The notes: generated by a model not told the origin, from the letters alone. Shown: positions 26,255 through 35,483, counted from the stretch's first letter. The stretch is 64,000 nt of DNA from Desulfuromusa sp. (GCA_016744595.1 JADGEB010000003.1:62001-126000), one strand, 5' to 3'. Numbers and translations are program-made.

Positions 26255-27447
26255 TGGCAGGCCTTACACCGATTGCAATTACCGGACTCGGGGTTCTCTC
26301 CGGGGCGGGGATGAACCTTCCTGAGTCGATGGAGACGTTATTCCGTAATGAGCGTCACCCCCATCCCCCGTTTCGGTTTTCGACCGATCACCCTGTCAGT
26401 TATCCGGTACTGGAGTTGCGTGAAGAGTTCAAGCTGCCCCTTGACGCCGGAGAGACAGTCTATGCCCGAACCAGCCAATTAGCGTTGGTGGCAGCACTCG
26501 AGGCATTGACTGATGCCGGTTGGAACGTTGAAAGTCTGCGAGACAAACGGGTGGGTGTCTGTGTTGGGACAACAGTTGGCTGTGCGTTGAATTGTGATGA
26601 ATTCTACCGTGCGTACAAAGATGAAGAACAGCCCGATATGAAAATTATCGAGCGGTTTTTGCGCAGCAATCCAGCTGCAGTGATTGCTCGGCAACTCAAA
26701 CTTGATGGGCCAACTCAGACCGTAGTCAACGCCTGCTCTTCAGGAACTGATGCCATCGGGATTGGTGCTTCGTGGCTGCGTGCTGGAGTATGCGATATTG
26801 TTATTGCCGGAGGTGCTGATGAATTGGCACGTGTCACTTATGCCGGGTTCAGTTCGCTGATGATTACCGATCCTGATCCTTGCAAACCATTTGATGCTGA
26901 GCGCAAAGGGTTGAATCTTGGTGAAGGTGCCGGGTTGCTGGTTCTTGAATCAGCCAAAGTGCGTGAGGAAAAAAAGACCCGCGGCACCCTTCTTGGTTAC
27001 GGTTCAGCCTCGGATGCCCACCATTTGACAGCTCCCCATCCCGATGGAACCGGGTTGAAACAAGCGCTGGCAGTAGCATTTGTTGCAGCGGATGTGACAC
27101 CGGAGCAGATCACCTTTATCAATGCCCACGGTACCGGAACTCCCGACAATGATCGAGTAGAAAGCCGGGTGATGAACGACGTTCTCCCAGGAGTCCCATT
27201 TGTCTCAACCAAAGGTTACACTGGTCATACCCTGGGGGCCGCAGGGGGAATTGAGGCTGCTTTTACCGTGGCTTGTCTGCAACGTCAGGAAATCCCAGCC
27301 AGTATCGGCTTTTCGACGGCTGACCCGGAATTGCTAACAACCCCGGTACAGGAAAACTGTTCTGTGTTCGGTGATGTGGCTTTGTCGGAGTCGCTGGCGT
27401 TTGGTGGCAACAATGCTGTCTTGATTTTTGGTCGGGGGGAGAGCTGA
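26254..27447 (+). CDS. Beta-ketoacyl-ACP synthase (FabF-type), KS4
   Basis: I take the ATG at 26254, overlapping the ACP2 stop. The 397-residue protein has Cys161 (VNACSSGTD), His292 (NAHGTGTPDND), Lys320 and His325 (KGYTGHTLGAAGG). It is followed by a catalytically degenerate KS homologue, so ACP2-KS4-CLF2 is a second, self-contained minimal synthase in the locus. That duplication implies either two different chains in the final product or a dedicated initiation module. Confidence 0.92.
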   Translation: MAGLTPIAITGLGVLSGAGMNLPESMETLFRNERHPHPPFRFSTDHPVSYPVLELREEFKLPLDAGETVYARTSQLALVAALEALTDAGWNVESLRDKRVGVCVGTTVGCALNCDEFYRAYKDEEQPDMKIIERFLRSNPAAVIARQLKLDGPTQTVVNACSSGTDAIGIGASWLRAGVCDIVIAGGADELARVTYAGFSSLMITDPDPCKPFDAERKGLNLGEGAGLLVLESAKVREEKKTRGTLLGYGSASDAHHLTAPHPDGTGLKQALAVAFVAADVTPEQITFINAHGTGTPDNDRVESRVMNDVLPGVPFVSTKGYTGHTLGAAGGIEAAFTVACLQRQEIPASIGFSTADPELLTTPVQENCSVFGDVALSESLAFGGNNAVLIFGRGES

Positions 27448-27448
27448 T

Positions 27449-28501
27449 ATGAAAATGGCAATTCAGGGCATCGGCCTCACTGCTGGTTTCGGTTCAGGAA
27501 TTGAAGCGCTGCGAAGTGCGTTGCAATCAGGGAGAGCTGCGTCCGTTACAGGAAATGGCGAACAATCGGCTTTCCGCGCCGATGTGAGTGGTCTTGCTGA
27601 GTTTATCCCCAAACGTGCATTGCGACGGATCGATCATTTTTCCAAAATGACTCTTCTTGGAGCCTGCTTGGCTCTTAAAGATGCTGATTTGTTGGATGCT
27701 GACCGATCCCGTACGGGTGTCGTTATTGCTTCGGGTTACGGGGCACTAAAAACCACCTTTAATTTCCTCGATTCATATCTTGATTTCGGTTATTCGTGCA
27801 GCTCACCGACCCATTTTTCCAATTCGGTTCATAATGCGGCAGCAGCCCATGTCTCTATTCAATTGAAAACAACAGCTCCCAGTTTAACCGTAACCCAGTT
27901 TGAAATGTCGGTTCCATCGGCTCTGCTAAGTGCACAACAGTGGCTGGCAGAAGGACGGGTTGATCAGGTGTTATTTGGTGCTGTGGATGAGTCGTGTGAT
28001 GTTTTGACCTATTGCCGAGAGCAGTTTTTTGGCTCAGGAGAACAGGGGCCGTTGCAACCACTCACTTTTGCAGAACAGAGTGCAGTTGCCGGTGAAGGGG
28101 CGGTATTTTTTGTTTTAAATCGGGAAACGGATACAGCGCCCTACGGGTTTATTGATGGTGTCAGGATGGGAAACTATTTGGTTCGTCCGACCATTCTTCC
28201 TGAAGGGGATCAACTGATTGTTGGTGCTGATGGACATAAAGAGTGTGGTCGCTGGTATCAGCAACTTCTCAAAGGGCGAAAAGTTGCGGCTTATTCCCCT
28301 CTGTATGGCAGTTTTCCGGCTGCTGTCGGATTTGATCTGGCGGTTGCAGCGGTCTCACAGTGTGATGGAAAGTTATATGCATCTCCTGCTGCAAATGGCT
28401 CTCCAGCTGCTTTACCAACACAAAAATTGGGTGGAGAACAGCTTTCCTGTCTAAAACTTGGTCCGGGCGGTGACTATGGTTTGATCCGCTTATCTACCTG
28501 A
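27449..28501 (+). CDS. KS-like chain-length factor 2 (nucleophile replaced)
   Basis: The ATG at 27449 follows a GGGGGGAGA site just after the KS4 stop; the protein has 350 residues. It aligns with KS4 (KMAIQGIGLTAGFGSGIEAL; SPTHFSNSVHN). Where KS4 has N-A-C-S-S it has Q-F-E-M-S, so Glu152 replaces the Cys, and the canonical H-G-T-G-T and K-x4-H motifs are missing. It is longer than CLF1 (236 residues) and keeps a degenerate C-terminal half. Its role is probably structural or chain-length control together with KS4. Confidence 0.78.
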   Translation: MKMAIQGIGLTAGFGSGIEALRSALQSGRAASVTGNGEQSAFRADVSGLAEFIPKRALRRIDHFSKMTLLGACLALKDADLLDADRSRTGVVIASGYGALKTTFNFLDSYLDFGYSCSSPTHFSNSVHNAAAAHVSIQLKTTAPSLTVTQFEMSVPSALLSAQQWLAEGRVDQVLFGAVDESCDVLTYCREQFFGSGEQGPLQPLTFAEQSAVAGEGAVFFVLNRETDTAPYGFIDGVRMGNYLVRPTILPEGDQLIVGADGHKECGRWYQQLLKGRKVAAYSPLYGSFPAAVGFDLAVAAVSQCDGKLYASPAANGSPAALPTQKLGGEQLSCLKLGPGGDYGLIRLST

Positions 28502-28508
28502 GGCGGTC

Positions 28509-29075
28509 ATGCGCTACCTTCTTGTAACACTGCTGCTATTGAGCGGTATTCTGATGACCCTATCTGTTCAATCGGTCTATGCTCAAGATGGTTACGTGCC
28601 AACCCGATACGGAGCAGGATTGTTGGTTGGCAGTTCCTACGACCCCGGTTCAATTGGGTTAGTTTTGGTACAGGGGCAGATAGTGCTCGATTACGACCGA
28701 GTCTTTTGGCATACCGCACCCGAAGCGTTACGCTTCAAGCTTGAAGTGAATGGTGGTCTGACAACCGATGGTAACCACCGGGGTCTGTTGTCACTCAATA
28801 TGCTGGCTCTCTATTATTGTGACAACTTCAGAGTTGGGTCATGGCTTCCGTATGTTGAAGCTGGTATTGGTGCTATCTATACTGATTTTAGGGTGGCTGG
28901 ACAGGGCTCCCGCATCAATTTCAATCCTCAGCTCGGAATTGGTGCTGAATACCCGCTTTCAACTGGAGCTGCAATGTCGATTGGTTTGCGTTTACACCAC
29001 CTGTCAAATGGGGACTTACTTGAAGATAATCGGGGGGTTAATTCTATTTTATTGCAGTTGGGGTATCTATTTTAA
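28509..29075 (+). CDS. PagL-like outer-membrane acyl hydrolase
   Basis: The protein has 188 residues and a signal peptide of about 25 residues ending VYAQ. Beta-strand-rich alternating sequence and a terminal aromatic (GYLF) fit an 8-stranded outer-membrane barrel. The segment LRLHHLSNGDL matches the H-x-S-N signature of PagL lipid A 3-O-deacylases, with His164 and Ser166 as candidate catalytic residues. PagL removes a 3-O-linked acyl chain from lipid A at the outer membrane. Inside this cluster it may deacylate or remodel the lipid to which the polyene is attached, or make room for it. Confidence 0.75.
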   Translation: MRYLLVTLLLLSGILMTLSVQSVYAQDGYVPTRYGAGLLVGSSYDPGSIGLVLVQGQIVLDYDRVFWHTAPEALRFKLEVNGGLTTDGNHRGLLSLNMLALYYCDNFRVGSWLPYVEAGIGAIYTDFRVAGQGSRINFNPQLGIGAEYPLSTGAAMSIGLRLHHLSNGDLLEDNRGVNSILLQLGYLF

Positions 29076-29077
29076 TT

Positions 29078-29521
29078 ATGAAAAAAGAAGACGTTCCACA
29101 ACAGCCTGATCTGAGTGAAGGTTGTAAAGTGATTAATTATGCGACCGATGAAAGTGGTCGCTACACTCTGACTCAGAGTGCTGGCTGGGAAGTGAAAGAT
29201 GTTGCTCTACAGCAGGCATGGGATGCGATAGATGAACAGTTGAAAGAAATTATTACGGTGATTAAGGCTGGGGAAAAAAGCCCTCTTGCTTATCATATGA
29301 TCAAAAATCAAATGGATCCGGCATTGCTCGCCCAGTATTCGGGGATAGCTCGTTGGCAAGTTAAGCGTCATTTGAAACCGCGGGTATTCAACCGCCTCGA
29401 TACTGCCGCACTTTCTCCTTATCTCGAACTGTTCAATTTGACCATTGATCAGCTGCGGAGTGTTCCTGAAATACCCGACACCCTGCGAGCTAATCTGAAT
29501 AAGGTTGAGGTAGAACAGTGA
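29078..29521 (+). CDS. Unknown small protein with HTH-like segment
   Basis: I do not recognise the family. The 147-residue protein is soluble. Its middle part (about residues 85-130) reads LLAQYSGIARWQVKRHLKP followed by YLELFNLTIDQL, the cadence of an XRE-type helix-turn-helix. The first 80 residues include a helical stretch DAIDEQLKEIITVIKAG. It lies 3 bp after the PagL-like gene and overlaps the BtrH-like gene by 4 bp. It could be a cluster regulator or a small subunit of the BtrH-like enzyme; the position favours co-translation with the latter. Confidence 0.55.
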   Translation: MKKEDVPQQPDLSEGCKVINYATDESGRYTLTQSAGWEVKDVALQQAWDAIDEQLKEIITVIKAGEKSPLAYHMIKNQMDPALLAQYSGIARWQVKRHLKPRVFNRLDTAALSPYLELFNLTIDQLRSVPEIPDTLRANLNKVEVEQ

Positions 29522-30519
29522 AAATCGATTTTCCTCATCATCAGTTTGCTCATTGCGAAAGTGGCGTAACAACCAACTTGTTAAATTATCATGGATTCTC
29601 CTGTTCTGAAGCGATGGTTTTTGGGATTGGAGCGGGGCTGTTTTTTGCCTATGCTCCATTTATTAAGCTCAACCATCTGCCGTTGACCACTTTTCGAACC
29701 AGTCCTGGCGCTATTTTTGCCAAAGCGACAAAGCGCCTTGGCGTTGTGGTCAAAAGAGAAAAGTTCAGGGATCCGCTAGTAGCGGAAAACAGGCTTGATC
29801 AGTTGCTTGCGGCGGGGCGCCCGGTTGGGGCTCAAACCGGTGTCTACTGGCTCCCCTTTTTTCCCCCTGCGTATCGATTCCATTTCAATGGTCACAATCT
29901 GGTGGTAATTGGTAAAGTGGGCGATGATTATCTGATCAGTGATCCGATTTTTGAGGAGACTGTCCGTTGTCCGGCAACTGATTTGCGCAAAGCACGGTTC
30001 GCTAAAGGGGCACTGGCGCCGAAGGGGAAAATCTATTATATCGAAACGATGCCGCAACAATTCGACTTACCAAAGGCTGTTGTTGCCGGGATCAAAGAGG
30101 TGTGCCGAGGGATGTTGAAAACACCGATCCCCATGGCAGGAGTCAGCGGTATCCGATTATTGGCAAGAAAACTGGAAAGCTGGCCAGCTAAGTTGGATGA
30201 AAAACAGACGCTACTTCACCTCGGCCATGTTATCAGAATGCAAGAGGAAATCGGGACAGGTGGCGGAGGTTTTCGGTTTGTGTATGCGGCGTTCCTACAG
30301 GAAGCTGCGGCAGTGTTGAATAATGATCAGCTGCTCGAATTATCGAACCACTGTACCGGAATCGGCGATTTATGGCGCGATTTCGCTCTGCTTGCATCAC
30401 GAGTCTGTAAGGGGCGAGCGACCATTCAGGCATCATTTTCTGAACTGGCCGACTTGCTGAGGAAATGTGCAGATGAAGAACAGATACTGTTCACCCGTTT
30501 GCAGGTAGCGATTAAATGA
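29518..30519 (+). CDS. BtrH-like N-terminal-domain acyltransferase (cysteine peptidase-like)
   Basis: The protein has 333 residues and a GTG start in a 4-bp overlap. The opening HCESGVTTNLLNYHGF...SEAMVFGIG is the BtrH N-terminal signature, with Cys13 the candidate nucleophile. HFNGHNLVVIGKVGDDYLISDP supplies the His and Asp of a papain-like triad. In butirosin biosynthesis BtrH moves an acyl group from an ACP to an amine. Here it could move the ACP-bound aryl chain to an amine or hydroxyl acceptor before export. The following two genes are its ABC exporter, an arrangement also recalled from flexirubin loci. Confidence 0.8.
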   Translation: MKIDFPHHQFAHCESGVTTNLLNYHGFSCSEAMVFGIGAGLFFAYAPFIKLNHLPLTTFRTSPGAIFAKATKRLGVVVKREKFRDPLVAENRLDQLLAAGRPVGAQTGVYWLPFFPPAYRFHFNGHNLVVIGKVGDDYLISDPIFEETVRCPATDLRKARFAKGALAPKGKIYYIETMPQQFDLPKAVVAGIKEVCRGMLKTPIPMAGVSGIRLLARKLESWPAKLDEKQTLLHLGHVIRMQEEIGTGGGGFRFVYAAFLQEAAAVLNNDQLLELSNHCTGIGDLWRDFALLASRVCKGRATIQASFSELADLLRKCADEEQILFTRLQVAIK

Positions 30520-31286
30520 AACAGGTAGAGAATCCTACAATTCTTGCAACCGAAAACCTGCATAAAATTTATCGAGGAGCTGCCAATCCTGCGATTGACG
30601 GATTGGCTCTTAATGTGAGTAAGGGGAGTATTTTCGGTCTGCTTGGCCCTAATGGTGCGGGGAAAACGACAACAATCTCAATTCTTTGTACCCTGTTGCA
30701 ACCCACCTCAGGACGGGCGACGATTCTGGAGCATGATGTTGTCGGAGATGCGGCAGCCGTTCGGCGAAAGATCGGACTGGTTCCTCAGGATATCGCTCTT
30801 TATGCTAGCCTGACGGCGCGTGAGAATTTACGCTATTTTGCCAGAATCCTGAAGGTTGAGAAAGCTTTGATCAAGGCACGGATTGATGAATCTCTTGAAC
30901 TTGTTGGTTTGGCTGATTGTGCTGACCAACCGATTTCGACTTATTCAGGAGGGATGAAACGGCGTGCAAATCTTGCGGTTGCAATTCTTCACCATCCCGC
31001 CATACTTTTTCTTGACGAGCCGACAGTTGGGATTGATACCCAGTCACGTAGTTTGATCCTTGAAAACCTGGTTGAATTAAACCGGCGTGGTATGACTCTT
31101 ATTTATACGACTCATTACATGGAGGAGGCACAGCAAATCTGTGATGAAGTCGCAATTATTGATGGAGGGCGAGTGATTGCTTGCGGTGAACCCAGACAAT
31201 TGATAGCCGCAGCCCCAGAGAGCAAAAATCTTGAAGGATTGTTTCTGCAATTGACAGGGAAACAGCTGCGCGACCGGATGGAATGA
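30516..31286 (+). CDS. ABC transporter ATP-binding protein
   Basis: This 256-residue ABC ATPase has Walker A GPNGAGKTTT, signature YSGGMKRR, Walker B LFLDEPTVGID and a TTHYMEEA switch His. It belongs to the CcmA/drug-export (ABC-2) class. It overlaps the BtrH-like gene and the permease gene by 4 bp on each side, so the three form a unit. It energises export of the BtrH-linked product. Confidence 0.95.
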   Translation: MKQVENPTILATENLHKIYRGAANPAIDGLALNVSKGSIFGLLGPNGAGKTTTISILCTLLQPTSGRATILEHDVVGDAAAVRRKIGLVPQDIALYASLTARENLRYFARILKVEKALIKARIDESLELVGLADCADQPISTYSGGMKRRANLAVAILHHPAILFLDEPTVGIDTQSRSLILENLVELNRRGMTLIYTTHYMEEAQQICDEVAIIDGGRVIACGEPRQLIAAAPESKNLEGLFLQLTGKQLRDRME

Positions 31287-32605
31287 CAATGTTGCTGGCG
31301 AATATTAAAAAAGAGCTGTTGTTGCTCAGTCGTGATCGAATGAGTTTGCTGGTGCTGTTTGTTATGCCGATGCTGTTGGTCTTGATCCTGTCACTGGTTC
31401 AGGATGATTTGTTTCGTGCAACTGGCGGTGCTGCAACAACTGCTCTTTTTGTCAATCGTGATGAAGGTGAGCTGGGGGGGGAACTGGAAAAAAGTTTACA
31501 GGGCAATGGAGCTCTTGATCTGGTTCAGAGTCTGAATGGAGAAGGTCTCGATATCAAGTCTGCCCGTCAGGCCGTCTTTGAAGGTGATTTTCAGTTCGCT
31601 ATCATTGTCCCTGTTGCGTTCAGTGCCGAAATCAACAAGTCAGCAGAAACAGCGGTAAAATCAGCGTTGCGCCACCAGCAAAAGATACCATTCTCCAGTA
31701 AAATCACCGTTATTTTTGATCCAGCGGTACGAGGTGTTTATCGGAGTGCTGTTCTTAACGCACTGCAGCTTGGTGTTGTTGGGCTGGAATTATCCCGTAA
31801 GGGGGCGGCCTTTGAACGTCTGTTGCCTCAAGAGCTGCAACGAAGTATGGGCCAACAACTGGGGGCACTTGCTCCGAGCGGATCGCAACCGGAGTTGCCA
31901 AAAATCTCTTTCAACTGGACGGAGCAATCGCTGATTGAACTTAATGAAGAGCTGGCATCACCTGAAAAATATGCCACATTGCCAACATCAGTACAGCAGA
32001 ATGTTCCTGCCTGGACTCTATTTGGGATGTTCTTTATCGTTATCCCCCTGGCGGGTACTCTGATCCGGGAGCGACAGGAGGGCACTCTCACCCGGTTGAT
32101 GACTATGCCGGTTAGCAATGGGAGTTTGCTACTGGGTAAAGTTGTGGCCCATCTGTTGATCTGTCTGATTCAGTTCGGCTTGATGTTGTTGGTGGGACGT
32201 TTTATTCTCCCTCTTCTGGGAACTCCGGTTTTAGAGCTGGGTTCGGATCCGGTGGCGCTGATATTGGTTGCAGTCAGTGCAGCATTAGCAGCCTGCGGTT
32301 TTGGTATTTTGGTGGGGGTTGTGGCTCGGAGTTACGATCAAGCGGCGATCTTCGGTTCGGTTTCAATTGTCATTGCCGGAGCGCTGGGGGGTGTGATGGT
32401 TCCGGTTTATGTGATGCCACGATTCATGCAAGATTTGAGTATCTTCTCGCCGCTTGGTTGGGGGCTTGAAGCGTTTCTCGATATCTTTGTGCGCAACGGA
32501 ACCGTTGTCACTGTTTTTCCACAAGTCATCGCATTAGGAAGCTTTTTTCTCCTTTCTATAATGATTGCGCTGGTTATTTTTAATCGTTGGCGGCGTGGTC
32601 ATTAA
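31283..32605 (+). CDS. ABC-2 type transporter permease
   Basis: The protein has 440 residues with one N-terminal membrane helix (LLVLFVMPMLLVLILSLV), a periplasmic domain of about 200 residues, and then five membrane helices from residue about 245. The loop GTLIRERQEGTLTRLMTMPVS is the ABC-2 signature. The large extracytoplasmic domain is typical of the YhhJ/lipid-exporting subclass. It is the partner of the ATPase at 30516. Confidence 0.92.
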   Translation: MTMLLANIKKELLLLSRDRMSLLVLFVMPMLLVLILSLVQDDLFRATGGAATTALFVNRDEGELGGELEKSLQGNGALDLVQSLNGEGLDIKSARQAVFEGDFQFAIIVPVAFSAEINKSAETAVKSALRHQQKIPFSSKITVIFDPAVRGVYRSAVLNALQLGVVGLELSRKGAAFERLLPQELQRSMGQQLGALAPSGSQPELPKISFNWTEQSLIELNEELASPEKYATLPTSVQQNVPAWTLFGMFFIVIPLAGTLIRERQEGTLTRLMTMPVSNGSLLLGKVVAHLLICLIQFGLMLLVGRFILPLLGTPVLELGSDPVALILVAVSAALAACGFGILVGVVARSYDQAAIFGSVSIVIAGALGGVMVPVYVMPRFMQDLSIFSPLGWGLEAFLDIFVRNGTVVTVFPQVIALGSFFLLSIMIALVIFNRWRRGH

Positions 32606-32636
32606 AAGAATCAGTTGAAGTAATGGAGTTACTAGA

Positions 32637-32906
32637 ATGTGCAATACTCTTGAATATGAATTGGCAAAACTAATTATCGATTTTTGTAATGTTGAAGATG
32701 TTTCACCGTGTGATATTCCTTTGGAGAGCCCTTTGATTGGGCCTGACTCCCCGTTTGGTCTCGATTCTCTCGATGCAGTCGAGGTTGTGGTTGCGGTGCA
32801 GAAAACCTATGGTGTACGAATTGGTGGTGAAAAAAGCAGCCGTGAGGTGTTGCAATCACTCACAGCACTGGCCAATTTTATTCGCCGGGAAAAGGAGTCA
32901 GAATAG
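32637..32906 (+). CDS. Acyl carrier protein 3
   Basis: This 89-residue acidic carrier has Ser44 in FGLDSLDAVEV. It has Cys at positions 2, 17 and 25, unlike ACP1 and ACP2, and a loop insertion GPDSPF before the Ser motif. It sits after the exporter genes rather than next to a ketosynthase, so it may be the donor carrier for the BtrH-like transferase. GGAG lies about 8 bp upstream of the start. Confidence 0.9.
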   Translation: MCNTLEYELAKLIIDFCNVEDVSPCDIPLESPLIGPDSPFGLDSLDAVEVVVAVQKTYGVRIGGEKSSREVLQSLTALANFIRREKESE

Positions 32907-32907
32907 T

Positions 32908-34299
32908 TTGGTGGTTCGCCACAGTTTGAGAATATCTTTTCAGCAGTTTTTTCTGCCCATCTTTATTTTCAGTATAGTGCTGTTTTCTACGGCCTCGGCA
33001 ACTGCTTCAGCTTGGACAGTAGAACGAGTGGTTGAAGAACCGGTTTTCGGAGCACAGGTCTATCTTCGTGAGGCTGGAGTTGATAATCAGAAGATCTTAC
33101 TTCTCGTACATGGCATTGGCGACAGAGCTGGAAGTGTTTGGGATGATCTACTGCCGGAACTGGCATATGATTACCATGTCATTGCACCAGATCTTCCTGG
33201 CTTTGGCCGCTCATCAAAAGGCAACCATCTCTATTCACCAGAGGCGTATGCGACTTTTTTAGACTGGCTGATCAAGAGCTTACCAACTAAGCCGGTGACT
33301 CTGGTGGGACATTCTTTGGGCGGTGGCATTGCTCTGATGTACAGCACTCATCACGGTACTGAGTTGGAACGGTTGGTCTTGGTTGATGCGGTCGGGTTAT
33401 TGCACCGGTTGGCAGTTAGCCAGAACTTTGTTCGGCAACAGTTTGATATTGATGTTCCATATTCTTCGGCCTCAATTGAAACCCCTCTTGGACGTGTTGC
33501 CAGCCTATTGCTGGAAAAAGCCTCACATTTGCCCCTTAATCCCGAACTCCTATTATCATTGCCGTTTATGCGCCAGAAATTTTTGGCCGCCGATCCTACC
33601 AGAATAGCGGGTCTCGCATTGGTGGAGACAGATTACTCGCTGTTGTTGGCAAAGAGTTTGACTCCAACCTGGTTAATCTGGGGGGCGAAGGATGAAATTG
33701 CTTCATTACGTATTGCCAAGGCTCTCGAATGGAACCTGCCACAGGTGAAGTTGAAGATCTTGCTGGAATCTGGACATACGCCAATGCTCGACGACTTATC
33801 GGGATTTCGAATGGCCTTACAGCAGGCGTTGCAGGAAGAGCCAGAATCAAGAAGCTTACGATCACAAACAACTGACGCAAAAATGGGTAGCTGTGAAGAC
33901 GAACAGGGGCGGGTGTTTTCGGGACACTTCTCTTCATTGCGGATTAACAATTGTAATAATGTGCTACTTAGGGATGTTGTCACCCATAGTCTGGAAATAA
34001 CCGATTCACAGGTTGAGATTGAAACATCAAAGTTGCTGGCGTTGCCTCATCGTCCAGCTCTTACTCTGTTACGTTCTCAGGTCGTTGTTTCAGGAGCTGA
34101 TATTGTCGCTGAGACTGGACTTGTCTTAGATCAGAGCCGTGTAGATTTAGCCGGGGTTCGTTTTATCGGTGCGCAAATCGCCATTAAAGGAGAGGGTAAC
34201 CCCTCCTCAGTGCTCTGCTCAAGTTCCATTAAGGTGTTTGATGGCGTAATAGAGCCATTACATTTGAGCCGACCTTTAATTGCCGGCGAAGGAATATGA
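32908..34299 (+). CDS. Exported alpha/beta hydrolase with C-terminal extension
   Basis: The start is TTG 32908 or GTG 32911, right after the ACP3 stop and behind AAGGAG. The protein has about 463 residues. A signal peptide ends near STASATASA. The alpha/beta-hydrolase fold shows LLLVHGIGDRAGSVWDDLL, the nucleophile elbow LVGHSLGGG, acid strand GAKDEIAS and SGHTPML for the His. The last 130 or so residues are a separate Ser/Val-rich strand repeat with a possible beta-helix look. It could cleave or transfer the exported product in the periplasm. The frame upstream of 32908 only shadows ACP3. Confidence 0.8.
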   Translation: MVVRHSLRISFQQFFLPIFIFSIVLFSTASATASAWTVERVVEEPVFGAQVYLREAGVDNQKILLLVHGIGDRAGSVWDDLLPELAYDYHVIAPDLPGFGRSSKGNHLYSPEAYATFLDWLIKSLPTKPVTLVGHSLGGGIALMYSTHHGTELERLVLVDAVGLLHRLAVSQNFVRQQFDIDVPYSSASIETPLGRVASLLLEKASHLPLNPELLLSLPFMRQKFLAADPTRIAGLALVETDYSLLLAKSLTPTWLIWGAKDEIASLRIAKALEWNLPQVKLKILLESGHTPMLDDLSGFRMALQQALQEEPESRSLRSQTTDAKMGSCEDEQGRVFSGHFSSLRINNCNNVLLRDVVTHSLEITDSQVEIETSKLLALPHRPALTLLRSQVVVSGADIVAETGLVLDQSRVDLAGVRFIGAQIAIKGEGNPSSVLCSSSIKVFDGVIEPLHLSRPLIAGEGI

Positions 34300-34334
34300 C
34301 AACTGTCAGGTTTTATAGTTTTTATGTTTGCTTG

Positions 34335-35483
34335 TCAGCAGACAGTTAAATGCATATAGCACATGGAAAAGCGACCACTCTCAGGAATGAAACAAAGGAG
34401 TTTGTCCCCTTTTTTTAGCTGGCCAGAATGGAACAGTTCTTCAAGCATGATGTAGATTGAAGCTGCTCCGGTATTTCCCTTGCTGGTCAGATTGGTAAAC
34501 CAACGTTCAGTTGGAATCGCAAAACCAATTTTTTCCATTCTATCGAACAGGTCAACGCGAAAATAGTCAGAAGAGTAGTGGGGTAAAAACCAGTCGATAG
34601 CTTCAGCTTGTAGATCATGTTTGCCAATCAATTGTGCTAGGGCGCGTTCGATTGCGATAGTTAAAATTTCACGATTAAGCAGTTTTACATCTTGCTTGAT
34701 GAGGAAACTGGAATGTGCCACTGCTTCTGTTAGGCTCGGATGTTCACGCCAGCCACGTAGAGATCCATCTTCCAATTTGTCTGCCCCTGCATACATGCAG
34801 GTTTCTAGTTCATGGGCGTAGGAGATGAGGTCGATCCAGTCAATTCGCAGTGAAAGTCCCTGCTCTGATGGTTGATCGCTTAAGAATGCGGCTCCGGCAC
34901 CATCTGAGAGCATCCAACGGAGAAAATCGGCTTCGAAACTGAGAGTCGGTTGTAATTCCAGTTGTTCTGCTTTATCGGGATCGATCTCACCGCACATCCC
35001 TGCCTGCGTATAGGAAGAAGCAATTTCTGACCCTGTTGCAACCGCATTGCCAGACAATCCCAAAGCAACATTCATCCACGCATATTTCAGTGCACTCATC
35101 CCTGAGGTACAGACACCGGCAGCGCTGAGAACTTCACAAGAGCGGCCACCAAGCTCTCCATGAACCATTGGTGCATGACCTGGGATCATCTGGTCAGGAG
35201 TTGACGTTCCGCAACAGAGACATTCAATATCCTCTACGGCAAAATTATCATAAGGTTTCAATTTTCGAACCGCTTCGGCACTCAGTTCGGCGTTGTTGTG
35301 AGTTGATTGTCCCGTTTCCGGGTCAATAGCATAGTGGCGGGTCTGAATTTTATTATTGCGTAGAATAATTCGACGCGTCCGTGAAGGAAGTTGATTCACC
35401 ATACCAAGAACTTTTTCCATCTGGTCATTGGTGATTGGTTGATTCGGCATGAACGTAGCGAGATCATTAATATAAACAGACAT
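34335..35483 (-). CDS. Beta-ketoacyl-ACP synthase III-like (DarB-type)
   Basis: This 382-residue thiolase-fold enzyme has Cys125 in SAAGVCTSGMSAL, His302 in FLPHYSSD and Asn337 in TSKGNTGAAS, the Cys-His-Asn triad of KAS III. The length and the blocks CGTSTPDQMIPGHAPMVHGEL and IPESGRFSMCY resemble, as I recall, the DarB-type KAS III of dialkylresorcinol/flexirubin clusters rather than housekeeping FabH (about 320 residues). DarB joins two beta-keto/enoyl chains. No DarA-like aromatase partner is visible. It lies 5 bp after radical SAM 4 in a minus-strand pair convergent with the main operon. Confidence 0.82.
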   Translation of the reverse strand: MSVYINDLATFMPNQPITNDQMEKVLGMVNQLPSRTRRIILRNNKIQTRHYAIDPETGQSTHNNAELSAEAVRKLKPYDNFAVEDIECLCCGTSTPDQMIPGHAPMVHGELGGRSCEVLSAAGVCTSGMSALKYAWMNVALGLSGNAVATGSEIASSYTQAGMCGEIDPDKAEQLELQPTLSFEADFLRWMLSDGAGAAFLSDQPSEQGLSLRIDWIDLISYAHELETCMYAGADKLEDGSLRGWREHPSLTEAVAHSSFLIKQDVKLLNREILTIAIERALAQLIGKHDLQAEAIDWFLPHYSSDYFRVDLFDRMEKIGFAIPTERWFTNLTSKGNTGAASIYIMLEELFHSGQLKKGDKLLCFIPESGRFSMCYMHLTVC

